DNA of 64,000 bases from Conus ventricosus. Lineage: Eukaryota > Mollusca > Gastropoda > Neogastropoda > Conidae. The DNA lies in NCBI GenBank assembly GCA_018398815.1, contig CM031614.1, positions 53,800,867-53,864,866 on the forward strand, in the 5' to 3' direction. The translations under genes were made by a program, and so were the position numbers. Positions within the stretch are counted from its first letter, which is position 1; every line of letters starts with the position of its first letter. This document shows positions 11,296 through 23,044 of this stretch, in pieces. The notes under the pieces are model-generated. The model was given only the letters and a program-made list of their open reading frames with translations, was not told the origin of the DNA and made no database searches.

Positions 11296-12122
11296 AGAGT
11301 AGTTTGTATGCAACCAAAAGCTACAGTAGTTTGCACGCAGGCAAAGGCTACAATAGTGTGCACGCAGACAAAAGCTACAGTAGTCTGCACGCAGGCAAAA
11401 ACTACAGTAGTTTGCACGCAGGCAAAGGCTACAGTAGTTTGCACGCAGGCAAAAACTACAGTAGTTTGCACGCAGGCAAAGGCTACAGTAGTTTGTTATG
11501 CACCAAAGGCTACAGTAGTTTGCATGCAGGCAAAGGCTACAGTAGTTTGCACGCAGGCAAAGGCTACAGTAGTTTGCACGCAGGCAAAGGCTACAGTAGT
11601 TTATACGCAGGCAAAAGCTACAGTAGTTTGTATGCAACCAAAAGCTACAGTAGTTTGCATTCAGGCAAAAGCTACAGTAGTTTGCACGCAGGCAAAAGCT
11701 ACAGTAGTTTAAATACAGGCAAAAGCTACAGTAGTCTGCATGCAGGCAAAGGTTGTACAGTAGTTTGCACGCAGGCAAAGGCTACAGTAGTTTGCATGCA
11801 GGCAAAGGTTGTACAGTAGTTTGCATGCAGGCAAAAGCTACAGTAGTTTGCATGCAGGCAAAGGTTGTACAGTAGTTTGCACGCAGGCAAAGGCTACAGT
11901 AGTTTGCATGCAGGCAAAGGTTGTACAGTAGTTTGCACGCAGGCAAAGGCTACACTAGTTTGCATGCAGGCAAAGGTTGTACAGTAGTTTGCATGCAGGC
12001 AAAAGTGTATAAGTAGTTAGATTGCATGCAGGCAAAGGTTGTACAGTAGTTTGCATGCAGGCAAAAGCTACAGTAGTTTGCATGCAGGCAAAGGCTACAG
12101 TAATTTGCATGCAGGCAAAAGC
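11296..12122. repeat. 27-bp minisatellite, about 30 units
   Basis: The unit GTAGTTTGCACGCAGGCAAA plus GGCTACA repeats with single-base variants and some 1-3 bp length variants (GGTTGTACA). Because 27 is a multiple of 3, long frames with a 9-residue repeat stay open on both strands. No start context, homologue or splice signal supports coding. Confidence 0.95.
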
Positions 12123-12377
12123 TGTGTGAAGATAGTGGGTGACCCTCACTGAAGGACAAACAGGTCTACTTGGTCACCTGGGAGTTAACTGAACCATTCT
12201 CTGGCCGCAACACCAGCGCCCAGGATCAGTTGGTGACCTGCCAGAGTGATCAGGACTTTGACAAAGAGAAACAATCTGAAAGTGAGACAACATACTGATT
12301 ATGATGACCCTTCTTGACCTTCGTTCTGTTGGAGCAGTCCACCAACCACATCATGATATAATAATGCCAACGACGAG
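12123..12377. other. Unassigned spacer with one short open segment
   Basis: Between the 27-bp array and the foldback element, 12142-12300 on + is open for about 50 codons (including KDKQVYLVTWELTEPFSGRN) between stops. No flanking acceptor and donor fit, and I do not recognise a family. It is noted only because its codon content looks less random than the surroundings. Confidence 0.25.
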
Positions 12378-13527
12378 CATTTAAAGGTCTACTTTAGAGG
12401 TTTTCGATAATTGGTCAGCTTATGCAGAAATATGAAATGTTTGATAAATTGGTAAAATAAACATCCGATTCGCTCCCGATCACACGAAATCGATCCGCGA
12501 AAGTGGGCATTTTCACCTGTAATCAAGAAAACGGGAGGTAATCAACTAAATCTTGGCATGGCTTAACTGCTCTTGAATGTGACGTCACATGATGGACAGC
12601 GACGACGACAGAAAGCGATTCTGAGGGTTCTTGCGCATCTCGCTCGGTATTTAATTTATCATGTAAAAGCAGTGACTATGATTGCGACAGCCAATGTGAC
12701 TCTGGGGATGTTTCTGCAAGGCCTGTACCTTATCAGTTTGAACGCTAAGTTCTTTTTACCACGTCAGTTCAGTTCCAGCTGGACGCCCGAACACAGCATT
12801 CCGAAGGCGTATGGACTTTACCGAAGTCTCGAAGGAGGCTACCGACTGACTTCTTGATGCGATCACACGTGGACGGCGAGCGGAGATTCTCCTTCTTCAA
12901 GCCTTAACGTGTTCATTCAATTTAACAAGTGTGATCTGTCCATAGATAAGAACAGAATAAACGTGCGACTATCGTACTCATCTGTACGAGCTTACCACTC
13001 CGCCTTCAAAGTATACGCGCACAATGCAGACGAAGTTTTTGATCCACTCGAATGCGCTCGGCAATTGTCGGAATAGCTCGTTTCCGTGGTCCAGCTGGAA
13101 CTGACGTGGTAGAAAGAACTTTAGCTGCCCGGAATGGTTGCACGATCCGAATCCACTTCTTTCGAGTATCTGCATCAGATGGAAATGTGTGCAAAGAATA
13201 TCCGTCTCCTGCTGAGCGGCTGCACTCGCCTACAGCACAATATCTGCCACCCCTCGTGACTTTTTAGGCTGTAGGGGTTCGCAACTCGTGTTGATTTCAC
13301 TTGGCGTTGGCTTGTTGTGTAGGTCGCGGCTGACAGCCAATCCATCAAGTGACGTCACGGTTTTCGGTCTACCGCGCGGGGTTTGAACAGGTGTGCAAAA
13401 GTCGTTTTTTATCTATTAAATTCTTTCGGCGATTTTATTTAAAAAATGAATACCATACCGTAGTTATATGACATGTAGACCCGTTTTTAACAAATTATCA
13501 AAAATCTCTAAAGTAGACGTTTAAATG
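12378..13527. mobile_element. Foldback (long-TIR) non-autonomous DNA element
   Basis: The ends are inverted copies: CATTTAAAGGTCTACTTTAG at the left, and the right end reads back as CATTTAAACGTCTACTTTAG. Both continue into GAG.TTTT.GATAATT.GT. Further in, GTGACGTCACATGATGGA and its inverted partner TCCATCAAGTGACGTCAC pair (near 12580 and 13345). Deeper still, TACCACGTCAGTTC...CAGCTGGAC (12757-12784) pairs with 13090-13115. The arms therefore extend several hundred bases. TTTAAA at both edges may be the target duplication. No transposase is encoded. Confidence 0.8.
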
Positions 13528-13933
13528 TTTACTGCCTTTCACAACAGCCTTTGAGTTTGCATCACAGAAGCACGCTTTCAACATCTATCAGCATCGCTCA
13601 AAAGATTTCATTCACTGAAACACATCGTTCACAACTGGCTCAGTGCCATGTTTTACTTTCACTTCAAACACACCCTCATGCAGAAAAAACAAAACAAAAC
13701 AAAAAACCCTGAACCAGCACAGGTGGGAGGAGAGAGGTGGGGAAGACAAGTCACTATGTAGGACCAGGATGAAGAATGTGAACAGATACAGGCATTCCAT
13801 CTCACTGTTGCTCTCGTCATGAATAGCCATGATTGTCATCTTTTACGCTTATGGCTGAAATTAAATGCTTATGCCAGTTTATGTCTACTGCACAAAAACC
13901 AAACAAATCAACCACACACGCACACATGATGAT

Positions 13934-13966
<33 letters not shown>

Positions 13967-14914
13967 GACAAACATATAAAATACAAACAACTAACTAACA
14001 ATTTTCTAAGAAAAGGAAATGACAAATACCAAAATCAAAGCCAAGTTTTGTATAATGAATGGATGCTGTAGTGCAGATACTGCACTTTGTCATTGCTCAA
14101 TCTGCTCAAGTTAGCAAGATTGTTACGAGGATTCTTAATTTGAAAGTTAGATTGGATTTAGTTTGCAAGGACCTATGTCGTAATACCGAGACGAAATGTT
14201 GTTGGTCCCCAATGATAACATCCCCAATGATGCGTGTGTGCACACACACACATAGACACACACACACCACACAGGCATACGAGTGCACACACACACACAC
14301 CACACACACACACAAAACCACAACACAGTGACATCATACACACTTGGCTCAATGCAAACTAGAGACCAAAAAAAAGTTAAAATGTACATCCCATCTCTCT
14401 CTGCAGTCAACACAGACTTCACATAAATTATCAATCAATAATTTTGTACAATGACATTGCACTGTGTCATAGTGAGACTGAAGGTTGTAGACCAACAATA
14501 AATTTTCCCCAAAAATGGAGGCAAAACAAAGGTAGCAGCTCTCATTTCCTGAGGCAACTGAGCTTCAGATAGTTGAAGGATCCAACACTGAACATAATTC
14601 ATAAATTATTCAGTCACTTTGCTTTTAGCCAAGCAAGGGATCATATCAGGGTTTTTAGCAAGCCATAATAAATTCTATAATACTGGCATGCTCATTTGCA
14701 TTCCAAACACACACACAGTAAACTAGTCTTACTTCAAAAACATGAGAGATTCTTTATTGGACACATACTTTGCCCACGATCTGGATTTTGTTGTAACTAA
14801 TGATGATGGGAGTGTCCATCCTGCAGTGTCTATATCTCCATGTGGTCTTTTCTTGTCAGGCCTTAAATACTTTTCATTCACTTCTTTGATTTCTAGGTGT
14901 TAAATTTAAACCCA
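13528..14914. other. No recognised gene; short CA tracts
   Basis: AT-rich sequence with (AC)n at 13936-13963 and around 14237-14320. Open frames are short and low-complexity. Nothing else recognised. Confidence 0.6.
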
Positions 14915-16420
14915 ACGACTAGCACCCTCAGCGCATTCTTGTTAGTATCCTCAACAGTTTTGTTGTTGGTATCCTCAACACTTTCTTGTAAGTGTCTCAA
15001 CACTTTCTTGTTGGTGTCCTCACACTTTCTGTTGTGTCCTCATCACTTTCTGTTGGTGTCCTCAACACTTTCTTGTTGGTGTCCTCAACACTTTTCATTT
15101 GTTGGTGTCCTCAACATTTTCATGTTGTGTCCTCAACACTTTCTTGTTGGTGTCCTCAACATTTCTTGTTGGTGTCCTCAACATTTTCTTGTTGGTGTCC
15201 TCAACATTTCTTGTTGTGTCCTCAACATTTTCTTGTTGGTGTCCTCAACATTTTCTTGTTGGTGTCCTCAACATTTTCTTGTTGATCCTCAACACTTTCT
15301 TGTTAGGTCCTCAACACTTTCTTGTTGGTATCCTCAACACTTTCTTGTTAGTGTCCTCGACACTTTCTTGTTGGTATCCTCAACACTTTCTTGTTGGTGT
15401 CCTCAACATTTTCTTGTTGGTGTCCTCAACATTTTCTTGTTGGTATCCTCAACACTTTCTTGTTGGTGTCCTCAACACTTTCTTGTTAGCATCCTCAACA
15501 CTTTCTTGTTAGTGTCCTCAACACTTTCTTGTTAGTATCCTCACCACTTTCTTGTTAGTGTCCTCGACACTGCTCACACTTCTTGTGTTAGATGTCCTCG
15601 GCACTTTCTTGTTAGTGTCCTCGACACTTTCTTGTTAGCGTCCTCACCACTTTCTTGTTAGTGTCCTCAACACTTTCTTGTTGGTATCCTCAACACTTCT
15701 TGTTGATCCTTGACACTTTCTTCTTAGTGTCCTCAACACTTTCTTGTTAGGTCCTCACCACTTTCTTGTTAGTGTCCTCACACACTTTCTTGTTGTATCC
15801 TCAACCACTTTCTTTTAGTGTCCTCACACTTTCTTGTTTAGTTCCTCAACACTTTCTTGTTGGTTCCTACCACTGTCTTGTTAGTGTCCTCACACACTTT
15901 CTTGTTAGTGTCCTCACCACTTTCTTGTTAGTGTCCTCAACACTTTCTTGTTGGTATCCTTGACACTGTCTTGTTAGTGTCCTCAACACTTTCTTGTTAG
16001 TGTCCTCAACGCTTTCTTGTTAGTGTCCTCAACGCTTTCTTGTTGGTATTCTCCATGCTTTCTTGTTGGTATTCTCCACACTTTCTTGTTGGTATTCTCC
16101 ACACTTGTTGGTATCCTCAACACTTTCTTGTTGGTATTCTCCACACTTGTTGGTATCCTCAACACTTTCTTGTTGGTACTCTCAACACTTTCTTGTTAGT
16201 ATCCTAACCACTTTCTTGTTTGTATCCTCAACACTGTCTTGTTGTATCCTCAACACTGTCTTGTCGCTATCCTCAACACTTTCTTGTTGGGTATCCTCAA
16301 TACTTTCTTGTTCAAGTTGTTGCTATCCTCAACACAGTCCAGTTGGTACCCTCAATACTTGTTTTGCTGGTACCCTCAACACTTTTTTGTTGGATCCTCA
16401 GCACATTCTTATCTGCTCTT
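14915..16420. repeat. 23-bp minisatellite, about 60 units
   Basis: The unit CCTCAACACTTTCTTGTTGG plus TGT repeats with small indels (GTGT to TATC variants, missing G or T) over 1.5 kb. Units near 16020-16190 use TATTCTCCACACT variants. The 212-residue open frame across it is a product of the repeat. It lies just beyond the last recognised BDP1 exon. Confidence 0.96.
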
Positions 16421-16707
16421 AGGAAGTCTATAGCATGGCTGCAATGCTGTCAGCTTTCTTTGATTTTTTTTCTCTGAATGGGACCCATGTGTCCCAACTT
16501 GATGAGCTCTGAAAAGGCCATTTGAGGTGTCCTGAATCACAGTAATAAAGTTCATGTTTATACGTACTCTCTGTCGCTTGTTCTCCACATGCTTAAGGTT
16601 GATCACAAAAGTTTCTCTTGAATTGAAGGCTCAGGTTCATGTTCATACCTCTGCCTGAACCTTGTTCTCCGTAAATGTGAATCCTGAGGACTTGCACACA
16701 TGAACAC

Positions 16708-18232
16708 TCACCACATGCACAAACACACACACAAGGAGGAAAAAAAAAAAGAAAATGTTGGGTATTCTAGCACTAGGAACGTCCACCAACTACTACAAAT
16801 GCCTGGGGGAGTACACACATTTCTCTCTTTGTCCAGGGTAGACGGGACATCACTGGTGACCACAATTTCCTCTGTCAATATCGAGTTTTGCACAGACCCT
16901 TCAGGGTGCACTTCACTGTTCATCATGTGATCGCCTCCGCTTGCTATACAGTCACCTCTGAACCCTTCCACAGTTACCGTGCTGTTCCCTGCATCTCCCT
17001 CTGTTGAAAGACTGGTCTTGGCACCTTCCTGTATGAAAAAGCTCCCATCATCCACTTCCATCAGCATGGAACTTCCTTTTTCCATTTCTCTTTGGGGTGC
17101 TGGAGTATTGTGTAAGTGGCTGCTCTCTGTGCCTCCCAGATTCAACTGCCCACACTCTCTCTCTCCTGTATGAAGCAAACTGTGCGGCAATGTGCCCTCT
17201 GCAGTCTGCATGCAGTTGTCTCCTCCCTCCACTAATGTCTCTGAAATAACAACCCTTTCCAGTGGGCCACCATTCATCTGCAGGCTGTTCCTATTGCCTC
17301 CCTCTGTTAACACATGGTTCAGAGGTCCCACAGGCATGTGCAGGCTGTTCCTTTCACCTCCCTCCGTTGCCAAGCTTGAACCAACAACAGTGGTAAAAGA
17401 TCCCCCAGCCACCTGCAAGTTGCTGTTCATGTCAACTCCTTCCCCTGGTCTGCTCGAACTTGTACCACCACACGGAGTTCCCACAGGCCGACCGGTCATC
17501 TCACCCTTCACCAAGGGCTCCACACCAACAGCAGCGTTGGTCACAGCTGCACCCGAGGTCTGCAGGCTGATGGGATTCCCTCCCTCTGGCGGCAGGCCGA
17601 TTTGCTGGCTGCCCTCCTCGGCAGAGGGCATGCGGGGCACAAGGTAGACATGCACCCAGTCCTGGGCCTGGGTCTGGCTGTCAGCCTTCTGCTCCACCAG
17701 CACCACATCCACGGGGGTAGAGGCCTGGGCCTGCAGGCTCTCGATCAGTGATGAGATGTCCACCATGTCCGTGGGCTGCATCGCCACCTGGCTCCCTGCC
17801 ACCTCCATGTTGGTGCTGACTGAAGGGGGACAACTAGGTCGAGGTCCTTGTTCATCACCTGGTGAACTTGCGTCCTCTGTGCCAGTGACGGGTGTCTGAT
17901 CAGCAGGTGTCTGGTCTGCGGCGTCTGCAGGTGCGGTGACCGTGACCTTGCCTTCCCGGCCATCGGGTACCGTCCAGGCTGGCACGCTGACCTCAGGGTC
18001 GACCACTACATGTCTGGATGACAACAACGGCTGCGGAGGCTGGATGGGACGGGCCACACGAGGAACAAAGGGGGAGCTGGTGGCAGCCGCATCCAGGTCA
18101 GAGACGATGCTGGATGTCTCACTCATGGTGTCCTCATTCTGGTCGGGTTTCTGAGCACCGCCGCTGCTGCTGCTGCTGTCCATTTTGCCACAGCTCATGT
18201 TGACCAGGATCTCCACAACCTCCCGGGTCAGC
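16708..18232 (-). CDS. BDP1: BDP1, large repetitive C-terminal exon (exon 10)
   Basis: The exon starts after TGTTGCAG. Its first base completes a glycine codon from exon 9, then it reads LTREVVEILVNMSCGKMDS and stays open for about 490 codons, with Ser/Thr/Pro/Gly-rich acidic sequence. Degenerate repeats built on EGG.RNSLQM.GGPL recur (about 17205-17591). BDP1 proteins carry long, poorly conserved, repeat-containing C-termini, so the type fits though the sequence is not alignable by eye. The true 3' boundary is uncertain: the frame runs to TGA at 16708, but the last 25 residues are low-complexity and probably intronic or 3' flank. The coding part likely ends near 16790. Confidence 0.7.
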
Positions 18233-18959
18233 CTGCAACACAACACATGCGGGTCTGTCACCATCTTCATCGACACCATGGCTGGGGTCACTCACAAAGC
18301 ATGGTGATCATTCATAGAGCAGTGGTGAATGGACTTTCTACTGTGTAAAGATACGGGTGTGACAAAAATAATGCACAAGCACCGATGACATTTACGACTA
18401 AGAGGTCAATGCCTGTGCTCTTTCCCACTACAGAATTTAAGTTCTGTTCCTAGCCCTAAAAGATTAAGAAATGATCAAAAAGTAACAGTAAGAGACTGAC
18501 TTCACCTGTTCTCTTATCTTTGGGAAAAAACAAAGGAAGAAGAAAAAAGTAACAGTGATGAACCACTGGAAAACTAATCTGCTTGCATTCTTTCACACCA
18601 CCTGATCAGCCATCGAGTTAATGCCAAGGTCAGGCATCTGAAAAGTCTAGTCCTGAGACCTTCCTCCCAATTACCTTCAAGCCATGCGTCTACTTGTCAG
18701 CTCTAGGCACTAAGGTCTCAAGGCTCAGCAGATGTGGTGCAGAGTATGCACATGCATCAACACCATCTTGATGGTGCTGGCACTGTACTTATCTATTAAA
18801 GTCAGAGCGCTGTTTAAATTAATAAAGATTTTTTTTTTTTAATTAAGAAATAAGCTCACATACATAAGTATACATGCACATACAAGCATGCATGCACGTA
18901 TGCATGCAAATGCACATCAACCTTCATTTTCCTGTATTTCGTGTGACAGAAGTCACCTA
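18233..18959. other. BDP1 intron 9 left part; no other feature
   Basis: Intronic sequence with a poly-T run near 18828 and ATGCATGCA-type repeats near 18880. Nothing coding seen. Confidence 0.5.
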
Positions 18960-20152
18960 GACTACTAAGTTTATATTGGAATTTGCTGCCCGAATTGGGT
19001 ACCGACTTTAAAAAATTGTAAAAAATAAACTAGAAAGACTTCAAATTTTCAGCAAAAATCTATGGAAAGCTGAACTTTGGTTTGCACATGTTATTTTAGG
19101 GGGATGTGAAAATATTTTTATGGTTCAACACTCACACACCTGATTTTACCTGGAAAACACACCTACGTCAGTGAAATAGGTGATAGACAGGCAATACAAC
19201 ACCCATCAACTTTATAGTACCTACCTTTTTGGTGGCAAGTGGTCAGGTTCACCATCTGAAAAGAACTGATGGGTGTTGTGAGGTGTTAGTAGTTACACAG
19301 GTAGCTAGGAATATACGTGAAATTTTTGTGACGCTTTTAAGTCACAAAATATTAGCAGGAAAAAATAACAGGTCAAAATCATACCATATTTACTGAAAAT
19401 GTATTGGAGTGCATGCTTTTTGATCTGCATGAGTTAGTTTGTGTTTGTGAGAAAAAGAATTCCTATGACTGATAATATTTCTAACTATATGCAGGTGTTA
19501 GTAGTAAGGAAGAAAGGCAGGCATCACAACACAAAACAACACTCAAATATTTTTGTTGTACTCACCATATGGTTCCAGAAGTAATGAATTATATAATCCA
19601 AATGTGATCACACACAAGAAACAGTCACTGGAAATTTTCTTGCTTTTGAGCACTTTTGTCACACACAGATCACTGACATGAAATTTTCTTTACCTTGTGC
19701 ACTGCGTCACCTGCGTCGCCTACCTCCGAGTCACTGTCGCTACTCGCATTCACTCCTTCAACTTCATAGTCAATATTGCTGTCTGCAGAGTCTAGATCAG
19801 TGTCCGATTCATTCCATTCGTCATTTTCGGTCGGAAACACAGTCATATTGAACATTTGGTCTACAATCAAGCTCATGTCACTGTCACAGTCCGACATTTC
19901 GATCGTAGTCAGAAGTAGATGGAATGACAAAAACATCGATTAAAAATTAAAAAAAGCCACAAACTGCTGTTCACAAATGGTGCTGGTAAAGGGAGGAAAG
20001 ACCCGGATAACGACCTGTTTGTCTTATTACTGTGGTCAACCCAAATAAAGGAGGCACACCAAGACAATCAGCCAACTGAGGAACGGGCGGTACAGGGCGG
20101 ATCAGGAGCCTGACGGGTCGGGCGGAAAAGGGCGGAAAGGGGATAGAAAGGT

Positions 20153-20154
<2 letters not shown>
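18960..20154 (-). mobile_element. Internally deleted piggyBac-like element
   Basis: 18960-19680 matches the transposase-distal part of the large piggyBac-like element (39110-39458 plus 43660-44060). 19690-20150 matches its 5' end (45830-46300). All of the catalytic region is missing. A 75-88 residue minus-strand frame survives (19670-19936): the acidic transposase N-terminus MSDCDSDMSLIVDQMF followed by NASSDSDSEVGDAGDA, fused to 3' sequence. A TTAA lies at the right edge (GAAAGGTTAACAC), as expected for piggyBac targets. It sits in a BDP1 intron. Confidence 0.75.
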
Positions 20155-20155
<1 letters not shown>

Positions 20156-20194
<39 letters not shown>

Positions 20195-20320
20195 GCATTC
20201 AACAAGAAATATAAAACTAGATGCACACACACTGAACAAAAATAAAAACCAGACACACACTGAAAAGAAATAAAGAGCAAACACACACACACACACACAA
20301 CACACACACACAACACACCA
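20156..20320. repeat. (AC)n microsatellites
   Basis: AC tracts at 20156-20190 and 20281-20318 with short unique spacers, in BDP1 intron 9. Confidence 0.9.
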
Positions 20321-20347
20321 ATGACCAAGCAGAAACAAAGAGCTTAC

Positions 20348-20402
20348 CCAGATTGAGGAGCTTCTGTCTTTCTTCTCTTGTATCCTGGGAACTTGCCATC
20401 TT
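20348..20402 (-). CDS. BDP1: BDP1 exon 9
   Basis: A 55-nt exon between GTGATTTCAG and GTAAGC. It completes a codon from exon 8 and encodes EDGKFPGYKRRKTEAPQSG, ending with two bases of a glycine codon that exon 10 completes. Phases on both sides agree, and the basic RRKT stretch continues the charged region after the SANT domain. Its acceptor motif is repeated many times in the adjoining 41-bp array. Confidence 0.75.
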
Positions 20403-21090
20403 CTGAAATCACATACACTAATTTGTGTAACATCATCAACCATCCAAAATCACACACGCTGAATTTATGCAACATTAGCAATCATCCAAAATCACATGCA
20501 ATGTATTCAGGTACCATCCATCTGAAATCACAGACATACTTACGTAACACAACCGACTATCTGAAATCACAGACATTTATATACAGATGTAACTTCACAA
20601 CCTTCACAACCATCTGAAACCACATATTTATGTAACATCACCAACCATCTAAAATTACATAGACTGTATTCATGTAAAATCGCCAACTGAAATCACAGAC
20701 ATATGTATGTAACATCACCAACCATCTAAAATTGTATACAGTTTTTATGTAAATCACAAACCATCTGAAATCACAGACATGTTATATTCATCTGACATCA
20801 GCAGCCATCTGAAATCACAGATATACATGACATATATTCATCTAACATCAGCAACCATCTGAAATCACAGATATACATTCATCTAACATCAGCAACCATC
20901 TGAAATCACAGATATACATTCATCTAACACCAGCAACCATCTGAAATCACAGATATACATTCATCTAACACCAGCAACCATCTGAAATCACAGATATACA
21001 TTCATCTAACATCAGCAACCATCTGAAATCACAGACATATTCATCTAACATCAGCAACCATCTGAAATCACAGACATATTCATGTAACAT
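20403..21090. repeat. About 41-bp minisatellite carrying repeated splice-acceptor-like motifs
   Basis: The unit CATCAGCAACCATCTGAAAT, then CACAGATATACATTCATCTAA, repeats about 17 times: tight at 20810-21080 and increasingly degenerate toward exon 9. On the minus strand each intact unit reads (G)TGATTTCAG followed by ATGGTTG. TGATTTCAG is the same sequence that forms the exon 9 acceptor at its edge. Confidence 0.9.
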
Positions 21091-21432
21091 CGCCAAAAAT
21101 TCAAATATAAGGAAAAACTGATTTAGCTGACATACTGCATAAGCAGGAAATGACGGAATGTGAGACCTGCAGCTGCTCTTCAGTCAGCTCTACCCAGATA
21201 GACAGCCATTATGTGAAGGAAAATGTGACTGTAAAACTCTTAGAGCTCGTCTCAACCAAGGATAGGCACTATACAAGCAATCTGAATACAATACTAACAC
21301 ATGCTTTACCACCTTTCAGTCTTAGAATATTCTGTTCACACACGATCCGTGTGTTCTCTGTCCAACATCATTCAACGTTCAAAAGACTACAGAAAAGCTG
21401 AAGTAGATAAAAGATTTCTGACTTCCAACCTT

Positions 21433-21498
<66 letters not shown>

Positions 21499-21502
21499 AT
21501 AC

Positions 21503-21535
<33 letters not shown>
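21433..21535. repeat. (AT)n then (GA)n microsatellite
   Basis: A TA run (21433-21500) is followed by (AG)n (21506-21533), then CA-rich sequence to about 21670, all in BDP1 intron 8. Confidence 0.95.
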
Positions 21536-21681
21536 CACAAATATATACACACACACATAATATACAAAATCAAACGCAAACAACACACACAAAATCATAT
21601 ACTACACACACACGCACTCAAAATCACAGACACACTCAAAACCACACACACACATCCTGACAGGCGCACACACACTATTAC

Positions 21682-21945
21682 CTTTACACAATTTCCCATT
21701 TCGTCTTCTGCGGTTGTTCTCTTTCCTTTCCTCTCGTTGCTCGGCTTCCATCATTTTCCGCATTCTCTCTTCTTCTTTGTCCCCCTCCTGCTGTTCCCTC
21801 ATCATCTCCTTCTCCTGCTCCCTCTGCATCTTCTCCTTCTGCTTCCTCTTCTTCTCCTCCTCTATGGCTTTCATCTGGCGGATCTCCGCCGCCTCTTCTT
21901 CTCGGGCTTTGTCAAAATGGGTCTGGTCAAACTCCTTGCGCTCGC
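21682..21945 (-). CDS. BDP1: BDP1 exon 8, charged helical region
   Basis: Between TTGAACAG and GTAATAG. It completes an Arg codon with exon 7 and reads RERKEFDQTHFDKAREEEA, then a long Lys/Glu/Arg/Gln-rich stretch (MKAIEEEKKRKQKEK and on) ending NGKLCK plus one base. In BDP1 the SANT domain is followed by (R)PFDFDFFAHLLQ-type sequence and a lysine/glutamate-rich helix, matching the order here. 264 nt; start and end phases fit exons 7 and 9. The charged run looks like a single long helix or coiled coil. Confidence 0.85.
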
Positions 21946-22989
21946 CTGTTCAACAAGCAGCACTGAGGTTAAGGGACAGATATAGTGTTAAACTGCTGGA
22001 TATGCAAATGTCTGCATGTATCATGTAAGTATGCTATGATATTGGTGAATTCTGTTCAAATCTATTCACGCTGACTGCACCTCAGCTGAATACATATCAG
22101 GGCAGTTACACAATCAAATTAAATTCCTTGCATGGCTGTTTAAAAAAGAAAAATATAACAGATTTTTTTTTAAACGTCCTCAAAATTTATAACTGGATTT
22201 TGTTTTTTTGCTACAATATCTTACATAAAATGTAAAATATTTATCTGCATCTAAAACTCAATTATCACATCTAGTGGAACACTCACGAACAAGGTCTTCA
22301 GGAGTCTGCTGTGAATTGCCAAAAATTAACCAACATTTTAAACTTTGCATAATGCATTACACTAATATACAACACACATAAAAACCAAAGCACTCCCCAA
22401 TAATAATCTTTTATTTTGAGAAAAAGAAATGGGAAACTTTTTCACAATCACAAAGCAAAACAATACACTAGTCATCTCAGAAACCACTTTGTCGTTTTCA
22501 AAGATCACAGATACTTCCCCTCCATTACTGGAGGCCTACAGGCAGAAGCTAGATGATTTACTTTCACATGAATCATTCCTGCATCATGCTAGGACTTTCA
22601 ATGTTCAAGTCTACATATTAGCAAATATCAGTATGAACTTTTGTGCACAGCTGATCCAAATATCAGACAATAATACAGAAAAGTTTAACAACAAAAACAA
22701 TTTTTTTTTTAATCACCTATGCGTCAAAACAATAAGAAACAATCTTCCAAAAAGAATAAAAGGAGAAAAGTAAAAACTTAAATAAAGCCTTAAAAGTGTC
22801 TTCCACAGTATCTTTGGCCCTCTATCATCTAAACACTGGAGTGCAGATTAAATAAATGTCAGACTTATTCCTTCTACACTGGGTTGCTAGAACCTGAACA
22901 GCACTTCCTTTTTAAAAAAAAAATGGCAGACAAAAGTCAAATCAAATTAATGAAGAAAAAGCTGAAAGAAGTGAAAAAAAGCAGCTTAC
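21946..22989. other. BDP1 intron 7
   Basis: AT-rich intron with no recognised feature beyond short A/T runs. Confidence 0.5.
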
Positions 22990-23044
22990 GTAATGCCTTG
23001 TCAATGAGGCCGCGGTTCCGTTTGTCCTCTTTAGAAAATTTGTT
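22990..23044 (-). CDS. BDP1: BDP1 exon 7, second half of the SANT domain
   Basis: A 55-nt exon between TTTGCAG and GTAAGC encoding NKFSKEDKRNRGLIDKAL plus one base. It directly continues RSRRDLK of exon 6. The joined sequence matches the end of the BDP1 SANT domain (R.(E/D)(I/L)KNKFK.EE..N...IDKA). Confidence 0.88.

Noticed and set aside
11230..12159. Repeat-protein-like frames with a 9-residue unit on both strands
   Set aside because: Product of the 27-bp minisatellite, whose length is a multiple of 3; open on both strands, no splice or start context.
14897..15535. 212-residue Leu/Ser/Cys-rich frame
   Set aside because: Translation of the 23-bp minisatellite, not a membrane protein.
20403..21090. 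CRISPR-like regular repeats
   Set aside because: Units are contiguous 41-bp tandem repeats without unique spacers, in animal DNA.
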